From Fasciola hepatica (lineage: Eukaryota; Platyhelminthes; Trematoda; Plagiorchiida; Fasciolidae): 64,000 bases of DNA. This document shows, one piece after another, positions 46,901 to 58,296 of the stretch (its first letter is position 1; each line of letters begins with the position of its first letter). The DNA lies in assembly GCA_948099385.1 (NCBI GenBank), contig CANUEZ040000193.1, positions 7,762,501 to 7,826,500 on the forward strand, written 5' to 3'. The notes under the pieces were generated by a model. It was not told the origin of the DNA. It was given only the letters and a program-made list of their open reading frames with translations, and made no database searches. A program made the translations under genes and the position numbers.

Positions 46901-49900
46901 GCCTATGTATTATTTGAATTCGTTGCTTCGTCCAATCACTGCAATGAACATGAAAGAGAAACTGACGGGTCAAACAAAAACTAGCTCCTCATTCATAAAT
47001 TTTGTTCTAATTTCGCTGATCGCTCAACCAGACACTGTTATTGTCATCCACGTATATTACCCTCTAATTTTACTTGGTACTTCCTGTTTAGGTTCGTGAT
47101 TTTACTTTACGAGGTGCATGCATTTCTATCTTTAGCATTGCGAAGATGAATGTTGTAAATTGATAATGATAAATTATATCGTTCCGCAATGCACTGCACG
47201 AGAAACCTATACCAGACTTGAAGTATTTTGAAAGAAAAATTATATTTCCGTTCTGAATGAACCCTTTTTCTAACCTACCTAATAGTTACTACCGCTGATT
47301 TTGATGTTCAGTCGTTTTTCCTGGTTTAGGTGGGTGATATCCATCACGACATCCTACGACGGTATTTTAGCATGGAATTCTCCGAGCATCGAGGTTCTCC
47401 TTTGGATGAAAAAATAACACTTACGCATGCCATAAAATCATCACACAAATATAATGATGTGATACATCCTTTACAGTAAATTGCGACCATAGATTACTAA
47501 ATTACTCGGTTAAATCTGTAAGGTGCACATCCAATGACTAGCTTTCAACGTTTAACTTCATTTTAAAACTACAGGACCTACGAGGGCTTCATTCTTTCGG
47601 TTGCTAACCTAGCTTATCGGCGTGATATATGAATAAATTCTCGTGACCAATCCCCAATACTCAGTATGCCGGTAATTCGTCCAGACTGCTGAACGATCAC
47701 TTCGAAACTCTTGAAGCTGTTGTACTTTTGCTCCTTTCCCCTCACTTGTATATGCAACCTAACGTATGGTTTCTCAGGGTATGGAACATATTACGCTCAC
47801 CTTAGAAGTGCGTGAATTTTTGCGTCAACCTAAGAGGACTAAATGAACAGTCTGATAATTCTAACGATATTGTGAGTTGTTATGCGCAAAGTGATTCTTT
47901 CCTAACCCTTCGTAGTATTCTAGGTGTATAATCACCTCATCTCACTCAGTCTTTTCGAATGGTGAGAATACTCCGTGCACCATTCAGTTACACAGATTCG
48001 AGTCTCCTTAGTACCAAGGGGTGATGTTGAGCACCGATATCCACAAATTTTCAGTCGGGTGCTCGAATTGCTCTTATTTATCTTACAAATTCGATAGCTC
48101 AAGCAATTCTGCTTTACAAGTATCAACACACACTTTCGCTCGTGACACCGATAACACTGTAACTATGTGGACAAGAATCTGTCATTTGTTGGCTCCCCAT
48201 GAATACCAAGTTTCTTGCTCGTTTTTCTATCATCTTGATTGAAGTGCTAATAATATGCCTATATACCGTCTTTTGTGAAGTATCGAGAATTATTTCGTTC
48301 TCTACCGAGTGTTCAGATATTTCAGCCGGTTAATTTCACTAAATTCTGCGCTAAATCGAAATTTACTTTTTCCCTTGTTTCTCAGCGGATTTTGAAAACG
48401 TGTTACACAATTTCCTCTTCGTAATATATTGTATGGTATCAGTGCAGAATTCAAGGAATAATGTAGTCAATCGTATATCTTCCAAAACGAATTTTTACGC
48501 GGGATTTGTAGCATAAATCTATTTAAAAAAATGATGGCTTCACGTGAAGTTGCATGTGGCTCAATTGAATTAACAACGTCCTAGATTCAAGTTGAATAAA
48601 ATCGTTACATTAATCTTGTCATGATGCTGTGTTTCTATTCCTCAGCTCTGACGCTCGAAAGCTGCATGACCTACACACGCCGCCAACATGTCATGTGGGA
48701 CGTATATTTGCGACAGCGACCGAGAAAAACCACGGATAGCGTGCTCAGCTCCGTTTGTTATTGAAATGCAACTAAAATGATGTTGGAAACCTGATGGTCA
48801 AACGGACCACGGCGTAGACAGGCCTTGGTTGAAAGCTGGGTAACTGGTTAGGCGTATATCTGTTCGTGCACACTGGTGCACACTTGTGCACAATGGAAAG
48901 GCAACAGCGAAATTGCTTACATGATTTTCTTTGACCGAGGTCTCCTATCCTGGAAGTAGCACATGAATTACTTGTCTGAACGTGATTGGCGCGTATGTGG
49001 TTTAGTGATGGTGCTTTCATCATGTGATTTTGGATACCGTTTTGACTTCCAACTGTTGAACAGCGAGCAACAAACTTCTTCCAGCTTGTCAATCATGTGT
49101 TCTTCAGAACACGACCCCGACAAATCTTAATTTGTACTTCATGGAACAGAACTCGGTAAGTTTAGATACTTCCCTGACCACGTAGTTTTACGATGGACTC
49201 ATCAGCAGATTGGTCCATGATTTCGACGAGTACTTCAAATACTCAGAAGTAAACTGTTGTTGTGACCTTCTCCGATATTGGGTAAAGGAGGTGTAGGGGT
49301 TCTGAGACTCATTCTTTATCATGATTTCATTTGGTTCATCTGGTCCTACATGTGATCGCTAACCCAAAGTTAATTTCCACACAGCCCGCATTACGTATAT
49401 ACGGTTTTTTCGCTCCGGACTTGGATTACCTAACATAAACTTGGGCTGTAAAATTCTACACATTCGATCAAAGTTTGTCGCCTAACAACATTCCAGTATC
49501 TGATGACGACTATCCGTGCGCATCGGATGCGAATGCTGCTTGAATATGCGTATCTTTATATCTTTATTGCATATAAAAATGCCATAATTTGCATGTCTAA
49601 TGAACAATGCATTTCAGTGCCAGTTGGTGTGTCTTCTGTTTCCATTTCCGAAAAACCGGTCATCATGTGAATGGTTAATTATATGATGTAGAAGTGACGG
49701 AACATGCTTACACATTCGTTTTTGGTGTGCATAATAACGAATGTAGCGTCTACTTAACGTCCGTAGAGAGTATCTTGAGATATACCTGTTTTCATTTATT
49801 GTTCGAATTGTGAGACAAATACATCTGCTTTAAGTGGTCCTGGTCGTCCAATTATTAGTCGAGGTGAAACAATAGGATTGTGGATGTAAACTTTACCCTC

Positions 49901-50880
49901 AAGTTTATCCAACCTGGCTCTCAATGGTTTGCTGAACATCTACACTACACTAGCACATTTTTCAATGCTGAGCTCAGCGTTGAAGCTGCATGATGAATCA
50001 TATTACGCAAATCGAATCTCCTGCTCCTCAATTGTAATTCAATATGAATCGTGAATTCGCATAAAATGATTTCTCTAGATGTTTCGTCATTGATCACAAA
50101 CGTGTCTGTATCTAAAATAACAGACAATTGCAAATCAACAGAAACAAATCAGCAAAAGAATACGTGATGGGAAAATGTAAAAAAACTTCTGATTTTCTGC
50201 GCTCCAATCAGTTCTAATTGGGTGATAACGTTTTCAGACGGAAAGAGGACATCACATGCGCATCCTTACTCGGTTCTTTGTTCGCCGATATATTCATGGC
50301 AAAAGTTGAAAATATCTCGTTGAATCCAGCCGTCAGCTGCCTTTTGCTGTATTAAAGATACGTCGATGATATTTTATGCTTACTAAAGGGAGAATGTAGT
50401 GTACATCCGTTCTCACAGGCATTCAGTGAGTCGCACCTGAGTCTAAGTTTGCGATTGAACGAGAAGAAAATGAATTCAACACGAAAACTAGCTTTCCATA
50501 AAAATTTTAATTTTTTTAAATTAAATGCATCTTTTTTTTCAGTGTCAAAGTTTTGCCGGCAGTTAGATATTTCCATGCTAATCCCCAGCTGTTGGTTTAT
50601 CTTCAGTTCACATGACTTCGCTGATTGGTTCATACATTCATTTTGCAAAATCGCCTGTAAAAACCATATACGCCGTACAATTTACACTTCAGTTTGACTT
50701 GTGATGGTCGTCAATAATGAACGCGTGGTATCCTGTCGTGTCTGACCTACCAATCTCACAAGCACGTGGGTCTGCATCATCAAAGTTTGTTTCTTGTATT
50801 CGGATGAAAAGCTTCGTGGGTACGTGATGGTCGGAAGGACTTTTGGGAAGAAAAGCTGCCTAAACAAGCTCGAACGAATA
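40942..50880. other. Unassigned IR2 spacer sequence
   Basis: About 10 kb of AT-rich DNA with no recognised protein motif. Frames of 60-106 codons (for example 45,050-45,328, 45,611-45,904, 48,772-49,092) lack motifs and partner copies. The only repeated element noticed is the 84-bp unit at 46,664. Minor tandem copies occur at 43,013-43,030 (GTGACTTCGT twice) and 48,866-48,893 (GTGCACAC-type). Weak similarity between 48,145-48,235 and 37,025-37,110 was noticed. Confidence 0.4.
46664..46744 (+). repeat. 84-bp dispersed motif, copy 3
   Basis: Shares CTGGTTTTGCGGTTGTTGCC and then GCGTACCCGG, TCTTCCGCCCA and the final CTATACTTG-like end with the unit at 12,961. It stands alone in otherwise unassigned DNA, with no neighbouring IR1 sequence. 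Confidence 0.7.
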
Positions 50881-52080
50881 AGATCTTAAGTAGTACCAAC
50901 AGACAAAAGACAACGCAGCAACAGCCTGTCAATGGTCTAGTGAAATATGTTAGAGTTTGAAGACGGGTTGTAGATCAACTGGACGGAGAGAGGCCGACGA
51001 GGCCCCTTCCACACGTGACTGCAGTAGTTAGGTTTGGTTTCAGTTTTTGTATATCAGAAGATGAGCTAGTGTGAAAAAGCTTATGGCGTGAAACAGAAAA
51101 CCTATTTCGCACGCGGCTCGGAAAGCAAACTGAGATAAGCAAGCAGATCAAGATAGACGAGTTATAGATAAGCCGAGAAGAGAGGTAGAATCTGTGAGAG
51201 GCAACACCGTTGAATCGAGGGTGTGGTGGGAATGGGACGATAGTTATTAAGGTCAGAAAGATCATCGCTTTTGATATATGAAACATTTATATGTGTTTCC
51301 AGGTTTAGACGAGTGAGTAATAACAAGTTTGCATAACATGAAGAACAATTTCGGTGAAGTTAGAAACGGGAGAGCAAATGTCTGAAGTAGAGCAGCATTC
51401 ATTCCAAGAATAGCAGGCTGAAACATCGCAACATTTATCCCAGTCGGTTGAATTTCAGCTCAAAAATATTTATCTCAAAATAAGTGGAGTATGGAATGGA
51501 GTAAAACTAATGGAATAGGAAATAATATGGTGATCAGATGAGTCAGCCGGGGAAAGAGCAAATGTGCCTGAGAACTGGGAATGAACGGATGTGAGAAAAA
51601 GTTCAAGGGTATGAGCATGATCACCAGCTCGATAGGGAATACGTGTGAGGAAGTAAACAAGTTGGCATAGGTTTTTGACCACGGAGAAGTGTTCGGCTTC
51701 GCGCCGCAGAGCCGAAGTGTCCGATGAGTGAATGAACCAATCTCGCTTGTGAACATTGAACTCTCATAAGGTGGTGACGAGTCAGTTGGATCTGCCACAA
51801 AATAAGGTCAATGTTTGAAGGTGAGATATGAAAGAAAGATGAATCGCTACTGTTGGGTGAACGGTGATCTACACAAAAGCAGTGATTACAAGAAGTAGGT
51901 CGAAGCTTCATCCACATCAACTGAAATTAACGAGTCGATATTATGCTTCACTCCGCGAATGCTAGTGAGAGTGACAAGTTAATGCTCATCTTCCGAGTGA
52001 GGAGAACGAACAAGACGGCGACTGTGTGTGTGGTTGTGTATTTTCATGATTTGTAGTGTGAAAGAAATCAGCAATCATGA
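50880..52080. other. Purine-rich strand-asymmetric tract
   Basis: For about 1.2 kb the plus strand is markedly rich in A and G (for example AGATCAAGATAGACGAG, GAAACGGGAGAGCAAATG). This opens several Ser/Pro/Leu/Phe-rich minus-strand frames (50,975-51,286, 51,475-51,798, 51,621-51,920). The frames overlap and show no motif. The composition is unlike its surroundings. It could be a decayed LTR or leader of an element, or simple-sequence decay. Confidence 0.45.
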
Positions 52081-54390
52081 TCGTGAAATCTAAATTGGCG
52101 AACCACATAATGCCTCAATCGATCAGGCGTAGTAGTCAGCCGGGGAACATCGGGGTTCTCTACGATTTATGTTCTGTGTTGAGTTTACTTGGCCTTGTGC
52201 CCTGTGTTTCTTACAGTGTATTCATTGGGCATCGTGTCTTTTGATTGTGCTGTGGGTCCAATAGGTCGTGTGCTTCCACTGTGTGTGGCATACCGGTGCC
52301 AAATAAATATTTTATCGAGTCTTAGTGAATTGAGACATTCTTTGTCAACTGTTACATCGCGTGATCTAACAAAAGTTCATTGCAACTCACGCAGTCATCG
52401 AATCAGACATTTTCATATGAACCATGATCAGGCGTACATGTGAGGATTCTTGACTGTGTCCGTCTGCGCAAATTGTCACCTGATCTCAAGCTGAAACTCT
52501 CCTTTTTGTAAGAATCAAACACTTGTTTTAAATAAATGTCGTTGGAAGTAGGAAGACGATAGAATTAACTTGCTCTATTTTGACCACTTAAATTGCTTTG
52601 TTTATTGTTCAGTCATTCGCGGCCTATGAGATCATTCTCTCCAAATCTGGCATTTGAACTAACATTCACGACATTTTTCTTGGTTTAATCAGAGTGATTT
52701 ACTGGGTTCCAATATTCAGGAGGAATCATTCGATTTGGGGAATTGTACCTCTGACGAATATAAGCGAAGTTAAAAACATTCAGATGCCAGTGAATGTACA
52801 TCTGCTTCAGAGTGCTGGCTGTATTTCTCATATGTCGTAGAAGACGATAGTTTTATCGTGTCACCGTCCAGGGTCACAGTAATTCTTAAATAAATCGAAA
52901 AACGTTTGAGTATTCACATTCAGAATGATGAAAATTTCCATTTACGGAGAATTGTTTCATGAGAGTATGTCCATAAAACTACTGCAATCAAGCTCATTTC
53001 GACGGAATGTAGTTATTTTTGGCAGGAAACGTTGTATTACTTCCTAATATTCATGGTCAACGCCTATATTGTTAGCAAACAATAATTAGGATTTCACAGC
53101 AGTAAGAAGGCTAACAGCAGAGAAGGCAGTCTTCTGCACTGAACCAAATATATGAGCACAATCCCCTATAGACGACCGCATTCAAAGAAGATGAACGGCC
53201 CGGCCACTTGCATGAATGCTCTACCATTTCATGCTCTGTATGGGGCAAATAAGCCTTGTATGAAACTCATCATTATTGTTGAGCTGACTTGTTTCTTCTC
53301 TTTGATGTCTGAACTAAAATCTCGTTCATTTAGTCAATCTTTCTACTCCTCGAGGTCTGCTCGTATTCGTTTACATGCTTGACGTTTTGCATGTTATTAT
53401 TCTGCAAACGTGCATTCTCAGTTACATAATGATGACGTGAAAGTTCACTGATCCTTATATAAAAAGAACCATAGAAAAAGGACAATGAACGAATTGAAGT
53501 CAAGAATTAGGCTGAATTGATATGAATATTTTCGTAAGCCAGTTTTACCAGAATGCATGACTAGAACTAGCATCAGACTGACGCGCTAATGAGCGCCAGT
53601 TGCGCATCGGTGTGAATGTTTAGGATTATGTGTGGATTGACCCCAACTTACCAATAGGTGGGATATTCTAAGGATAGTCGGTTAAACTAAGCTCGCATGA
53701 TACTGTCCATGGTAAACCTGAGACACCAGAGCACGTAGGAGTGTCAACAGAAGACACGCCGTGGTCAAACGGTAATATTCCTCGTAGTTACTGCATTGTT
53801 AGTTTCTGCTGCATTGCCTGATGAGCAGTGAGTGTTGAGAACAGGAACATCTGCAAAAAGGGGACTTGACTCGTTGATATTCGAGGAATCTAGAAAAATC
53901 TGCTATTATTTAGTGAGTGGTGATGCGCAGTAGATGGTTCACCGCTACAAAGGGTATCTGAATGATACCACAGCACCATACCACGATAAAGTTAACTACA
54001 CCGTTTTACCTAGAAGATTGGTCGCTGTCACTTCAAGTGGAGCCGAAAAGGTTTTCATGGAAATAGAGGAGCAAGTCACATATTTGGTGACGATGCTTTT
54101 AAAAATACACGACGTATGGCCATGGATACCTCAAAATCAAACGAAATTCCCACTTTATTAGAAGACAGAATTAAGGAGGGTGAAAAACGAAAACCTCATT
54201 GTTGATCTAACACGGAATTCCTTGAGGTTTTGAATTATAATGATGAGGCAACTCTGTGATATGCATGGTATTGTATCTCGATTAGAGAACATATTTGCCC
54301 CAAAATACTATTCGAATGAAAATATTACTTCGAAAGGATGCAGATTGCGCCCGAAAATGACAAAATTAGGAATTCGGTTGACGTCAGTCT
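52081..54390. other. Unassigned IR2 spacer sequence
   Basis: No repeat partner or motif recognised. Short frames at 52,189-52,443, 53,152-53,382 and 53,934-54,161 remain unassigned. Confidence 0.4.
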
Positions 54391-54399
54391 TCATATTTT

Positions 54400-54640
54400 C
54401 TCCACTGCAATAAGGAGATTCAAATCTGGGTAGTTCAGTCGTACGTGGAGTTGGATATCGGGCTGGGCAACACGCTTTCGGACAAGTTAGTGCGTGATAC
54501 AAATTAACAAAGCTTGATCTCGCTAAAAAACTATATTTTCTACGGACTATGCTCAATGGCTCGAATGGAAGTTCCGTTTGCACAAGATCAGACGAAAGGG
54601 ACCTATATCCTGGTCTCAAATATCTCTTGATATAAATCGA
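54400..54640 (-). repeat. Diverged block shared with 13,420-13,575
   Basis: Partner of the block described in the IR1 spacer, in the same orientation and the same position relative to block B, so B1 and B2 probably extend this far left and were then separated by different transposon insertions (BEL/Pao in B1, Penelope in B2). Confidence 0.55.
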
Positions 54641-54823
54641 ACGGCACGATTTACATCCTCGACGATCTCGCTACATCTCAACGTTGTATATACCGCAGAA
54701 CGAAAAAGTTCAAATAATCTACTGTTAAACACTACTGTGCGACAAATAAAGGGAGAATTAGAATTGCTACCATGTTAAAGACACATTACCAAACAGCCGT
54801 TTCTGCTGACACAATTTGGGTTT

Positions 54824-55730
54824 TCATCGATGTATGGCTACGGCTTCGGCAAACCTCAATAGCCTCTCATTCCTTATCATGTAAATGACCCGAAACGCAG
54901 TGTTTCCGCTAGCTGGATGTTGCGTTATCTGAAGATGACGAGCGACGGCAGACGACCAGAACTTTTGACTTCGAACGTTGTGAATATGCGATTGATCTGA
55001 CCTTGACTGCATCGAAAGACGTTGTGCCCAATTTGGAATGTGTTCAAATTCTCGATTAGACAACAGTCGTTCTGTTCCACAAACGTAAGTTGCTCTGCAA
55101 ATTCGTAAATCAGATTAGATTTGGTGTGCAGAGGTAGACGTTATTTTCACCGAGGGTTTTGGGGATCCCAATCATTCGATGAACAAATAATAGGTCAGTT
55201 GCATATGATGGTCTAGGAATCGCTGAACCAAGTCGCCGTTTGAGCAGGCATTGATATCACCACGTTTGAATGGGATACAGAGGATTACTAGTGATTTCTC
55301 TACTGAACAAGTCGTTTATCTGGTAACTATAGGCCTGCTGTGCCTTTTGATAAACGTATGGGGAGGAGCGTTTTCGGTCGACGCCTCTTTCAGCTGTTGT
55401 AGTTCGCTGTCAATCATGTTTCCTTGTGAATTCGTCCCACTCTCTGAAATGGTGTTCGGACCAAGCTACGAATATATTTCACTGGCATAAAAACTGTTAG
55501 TGTGCAAGTAAAAGCTTGTCCAAATTTCTTTTCTATGAAATCAGATTTGCCGATTGTTCCGTCATTCCTCATAGTCCTTATAATCTCGGGGAAGAGAAGT
55601 GTATTGTCCACATCTGCGCCCATCGTAGTTCGTATGTTTGGATGCAGAAGATTGAGTGCATCCATAATCCACGTCGTCCATTCTATACTCGCTTGATGAT
55701 AGACATATCATCAACGTATCTTTTGTAAAG
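54824..55730 (-). pseudogene. Penelope-like element: RT palm/thumb and GIY-YIG nuclease remnant
   Basis: Reading down the minus strand: KRYVDDMSI with the catalytic Y-V-D-D box intact at 55,707-55,718. After a frameshift comes the 83-codon frame 55,414-55,665, whose LNLLHPNIRTTMGAD, DGTIGKS and KYIRSLVRTPFQR segments match the RT thumb region of Penelope-like elements. After more shifts, the frame 54,824-55,063 with its upstream extension ATYVCGTERLLSNREFEHIPNW fits the YIG-side and following helix of a GIY-YIG endonuclease (the usual Gly of YIG is Cys here). It ends in a conserved AFRVIYMIRNERLLRFAEAVAI tail. Live elements use RT plus this nuclease for target-primed insertion. Multiple shifts and stops make this copy dead. 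Confidence 0.8.
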
Positions 55731-55739
55731 CTGTGTGCT

Positions 55740-56430
55740 CTCCAGGATTTTGCTCGCCTTCACAAGTTGGCCGAATTCAATTTTCCAAAACCATTGGTAA
55801 CTGTTGTGGAGAATCCATCATCGGTTGCACTGAATGAACATCTGTTCCGGGCTGTCTCTTGAGATCTATGTATCTGTATACCACCGAAGAAAATAAACAA
55901 CATTGAGACACTGACACAAATTGTATATCTATTCAAATAACTAAAAATATTCGTACCCACTTTAAATGATGCGCAGACTTGGTTCCAAGTGGAGCTGGTT
56001 TACCTGGAACCACAGTAACCGGTAACGTCGTCCAGACATCAGTCACTCACCACATCTGAGTGAATATTTATTCTTGGAAATCTACATTTGCAAACTGGCT
56101 TGATAGTTTCACGCCCAAACAATGATTCCGGACCCGTGCTGACTCATTGGAGTGAATATAAGAAAACGGAGACTGTTCTTGACTATCGCAGCACGTTTGT
56201 GCGCCAATATAACTGCGATGAACCTGATGAACTAGAACAAGAGGTATCTGCAGAAGCACACAGTGAGACCATAGCACAATATCTGAGGCCGAAAAAAACT
56301 CAAAATCCACAACTGCATGGTCCACCAAATCTAAACAAACCAGAAGTTTCACTTAGACAAATACTGTAGATGACAAATTCATCACAGCATGAATTGACGA
56401 AATGGGTGTTTCTGTTCATGAACTTCCTTT
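55740..56430. other. Unassigned sequence before B2 exon-like segment, with one hypothetical frame
   Basis: The frame 56,088-56,369 (plus, 93 codons) has an unusually protein-like, charged composition (EEL/KK/DEPDELEQE) and no low complexity. It has no counterpart upstream of the B1 exon and does not join the following exon in phase through the visible GTAGAT donor at 56,365. Not recognised. Confidence 0.35.
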
Positions 56431-56433
56431 TAG

Positions 56434-56668
56434 GGAGGTCATACGTATCATCTGCTACCATGTCGAGCAAAACCAACTCAAAATCGGTATACCAGTCTCA
56501 TTTCAGGAACGACAATTACTACTATGCTCAACAGTCGTATCGTGTTTTACCTTGGCCGGGCCTACAGACAAATTGACGCAGTCGCAATGCGGAGCTCAGT
56601 GGATTCATTTTATCAGGAAATATTTTGGCTCAATTTGAGGAAAATACGAGCTTGTTCATGGATGCAGT
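56434..56668 (+). pseudogene. Exon-like segment of block B2, stop-interrupted
   Basis: Homologue of 15,504-15,739 with acceptor ACTTCCTTTTAG and donor GTAAGC. One continuous frame runs from SSATMSSKTNSKS through SYRVLPWPGLQTN, then a TGA where the B1 copy has TGG (Trp), then RSRNAELSGFILSGN to LFMDAV. The two copies thus carry different single lesions in an otherwise shared frame. Function unknown. Confidence 0.55.
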
Positions 56669-57963
56669 GTAAGCGATATAAGGTCATATGACCACGAAGG
56701 CGCTCTGCACCATTAGAGATAACCGGAAACTAGACTGTTCGGCTTGAAGTGAGGGACAGCATAAGATCCCAATATGTCGGATGTGGTCACCAGATGAGTC
56801 ACAATGGATTTCCTCCTACCACGAAAAATATCGTCGTTCGAGAATTTAGAACCTCTGACCTACGAAGTGTCAGATGAAAGCTCTGCGCCACCGATCGCAG
56901 TTTGGTGTATCTTTCTGATAGAAAAGGCCTTCTTGCCAGTAAACAGGACGATAAGTTCCATCAGAAAGAAGCAAATTGATATGTATTTTCAATAAAAAAT
57001 TGAGTTCGAGGAGTCACTGGGATTATTGAGAGAATCTTACAAAGTGTATTCTGGTCCTCACTGTAGAGCTTGAATGGGGAAGAGCAATATTTCCGATAGC
57101 AAATCATATAGTCATAAATATGATCACCACGAATCTAGTAATCAACACTGAAATTTCAAAAATAAAGGAGGTTGATCTCTCTGTACGCCAGAGATGCAAC
57201 TGCCGTATGAATTAATGAATTCCTAATCGGTTTGCCTACCCAATTATTTGCTCAATTATATCCGTTTTATATGCCCATTATATTCAGAAGTAAATGGTAT
57301 TGATGACGCTGACTTTTATCGCCTGCGATCAGGTCGTGGGAATGCAATCGGGATCATTTGCTTCGAAATTTTAAAATTAGACTAAGAGATTTTGGCCTAT
57401 CGACGAATGGATTGTATGCTGATGTTTATCCGTTGATCATGGGTACAAGCGTATAACAGAGCAAGTTAATGGTTGACACAAGTTACACAAACTACATGAA
57501 TGAATAAGGGCATGATTATGGAAGAGGCGCAAGGGGTGATAAGAGTAGAGAAGTAAAGAATAATTCAACTTGAATTTGAACTATAAGGTAAACGAGCAAG
57601 CCGTTACCAATACAGAAACGTCTTTGATCGAGACCTATGTTCGTTGTCACAGTTCAGAAAACAAGAGGCAAATAAAACACTGCTAAACACTGAATAATGG
57701 AATTGCGATTCATCTCTGTTGTAAATCTGTAGTCAGTTCACTGTATCGTGTGCAATCGGATGTCCCAATGGTCCCATTCATCGATACACGGAAATACGAA
57801 AATAATCTGAATAGAAAAGCTGCTCGAAGTTTATTTATAATTCATTTAAACTATGGTTGAATAAATGGAAGCCTTTTTGTGCTAATATCTACTGGCGCAG
57901 TTGATGGGTGGTGTGGTGAACAGGACAAACCCATCCTTGTGGATGACCTAATCGAAAAAATGT
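56669..57963. other. Intron-like interval of B2
   Basis: Shortened equivalent of 15,740-17,885. The 63-codon frame 56,804-56,995 is interrupted in B1 and is probably not coding. Confidence 0.45.
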
Positions 57964-58296
57964 TTGGAGCTTTACTTGATCATAGTTTTTCATGTTGCCG
58001 TGTGGGATGTTTTGTGGTACGAACGCACAAGTGATCCTCAACGAAGACTACGAAAAGCTTGCTTCTTCTGTGGTCACAAATACCCAATCGGCCTATCCTG
58101 GAAAGCCAGTCCGAATAATCACGAGCATTACCTGGAGCGCCAGCTTTGTTCAGATGAATGTGGACTTCAATGCGCGGTACATCTTCCAACTAATGAGCTG
58201 AAACGTCTGTTCGTATATGCCTGTGTCAACCATATCCAATGCTGGGACATGAGATCAATGCAATGGCAGCTAACGAAATTGAATTCCAACAAGTAG
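57964..58296 (+). CDS. Cys/His-rich exon-like frame, B2 copy
   Basis: A 110-codon frame homologous to 17,886-18,152 over about 75 residues: YERTSDPQRRLRKACFFCGH is identical, and then CGLQCAVHLPTNELKRLF. The upstream 19 residues differ from B1. Open throughout the shared part, with no stop or shift. The product is not recognised. Confidence 0.5.
   Translation: MELYLIIVFHVAVWDVLWYERTSDPQRRLRKACFFCGHKYPIGLSWKASPNNHEHYLERQLCSDECGLQCAVHLPTNELKRLFVYACVNHIQCWDMRSMQWQLTKLNSNK

Noticed and set aside
48772..49092. 106-codon minus frame with several Cys
   Set aside because: No regular Cys/His spacing, no partner copy, no splice context. Length is compatible with chance.
50975..51920. Several minus-strand frames of 70-107 codons as genes
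   Set aside because: They overlap in different frames and reflect the purine-rich plus strand rather than a coding signal.
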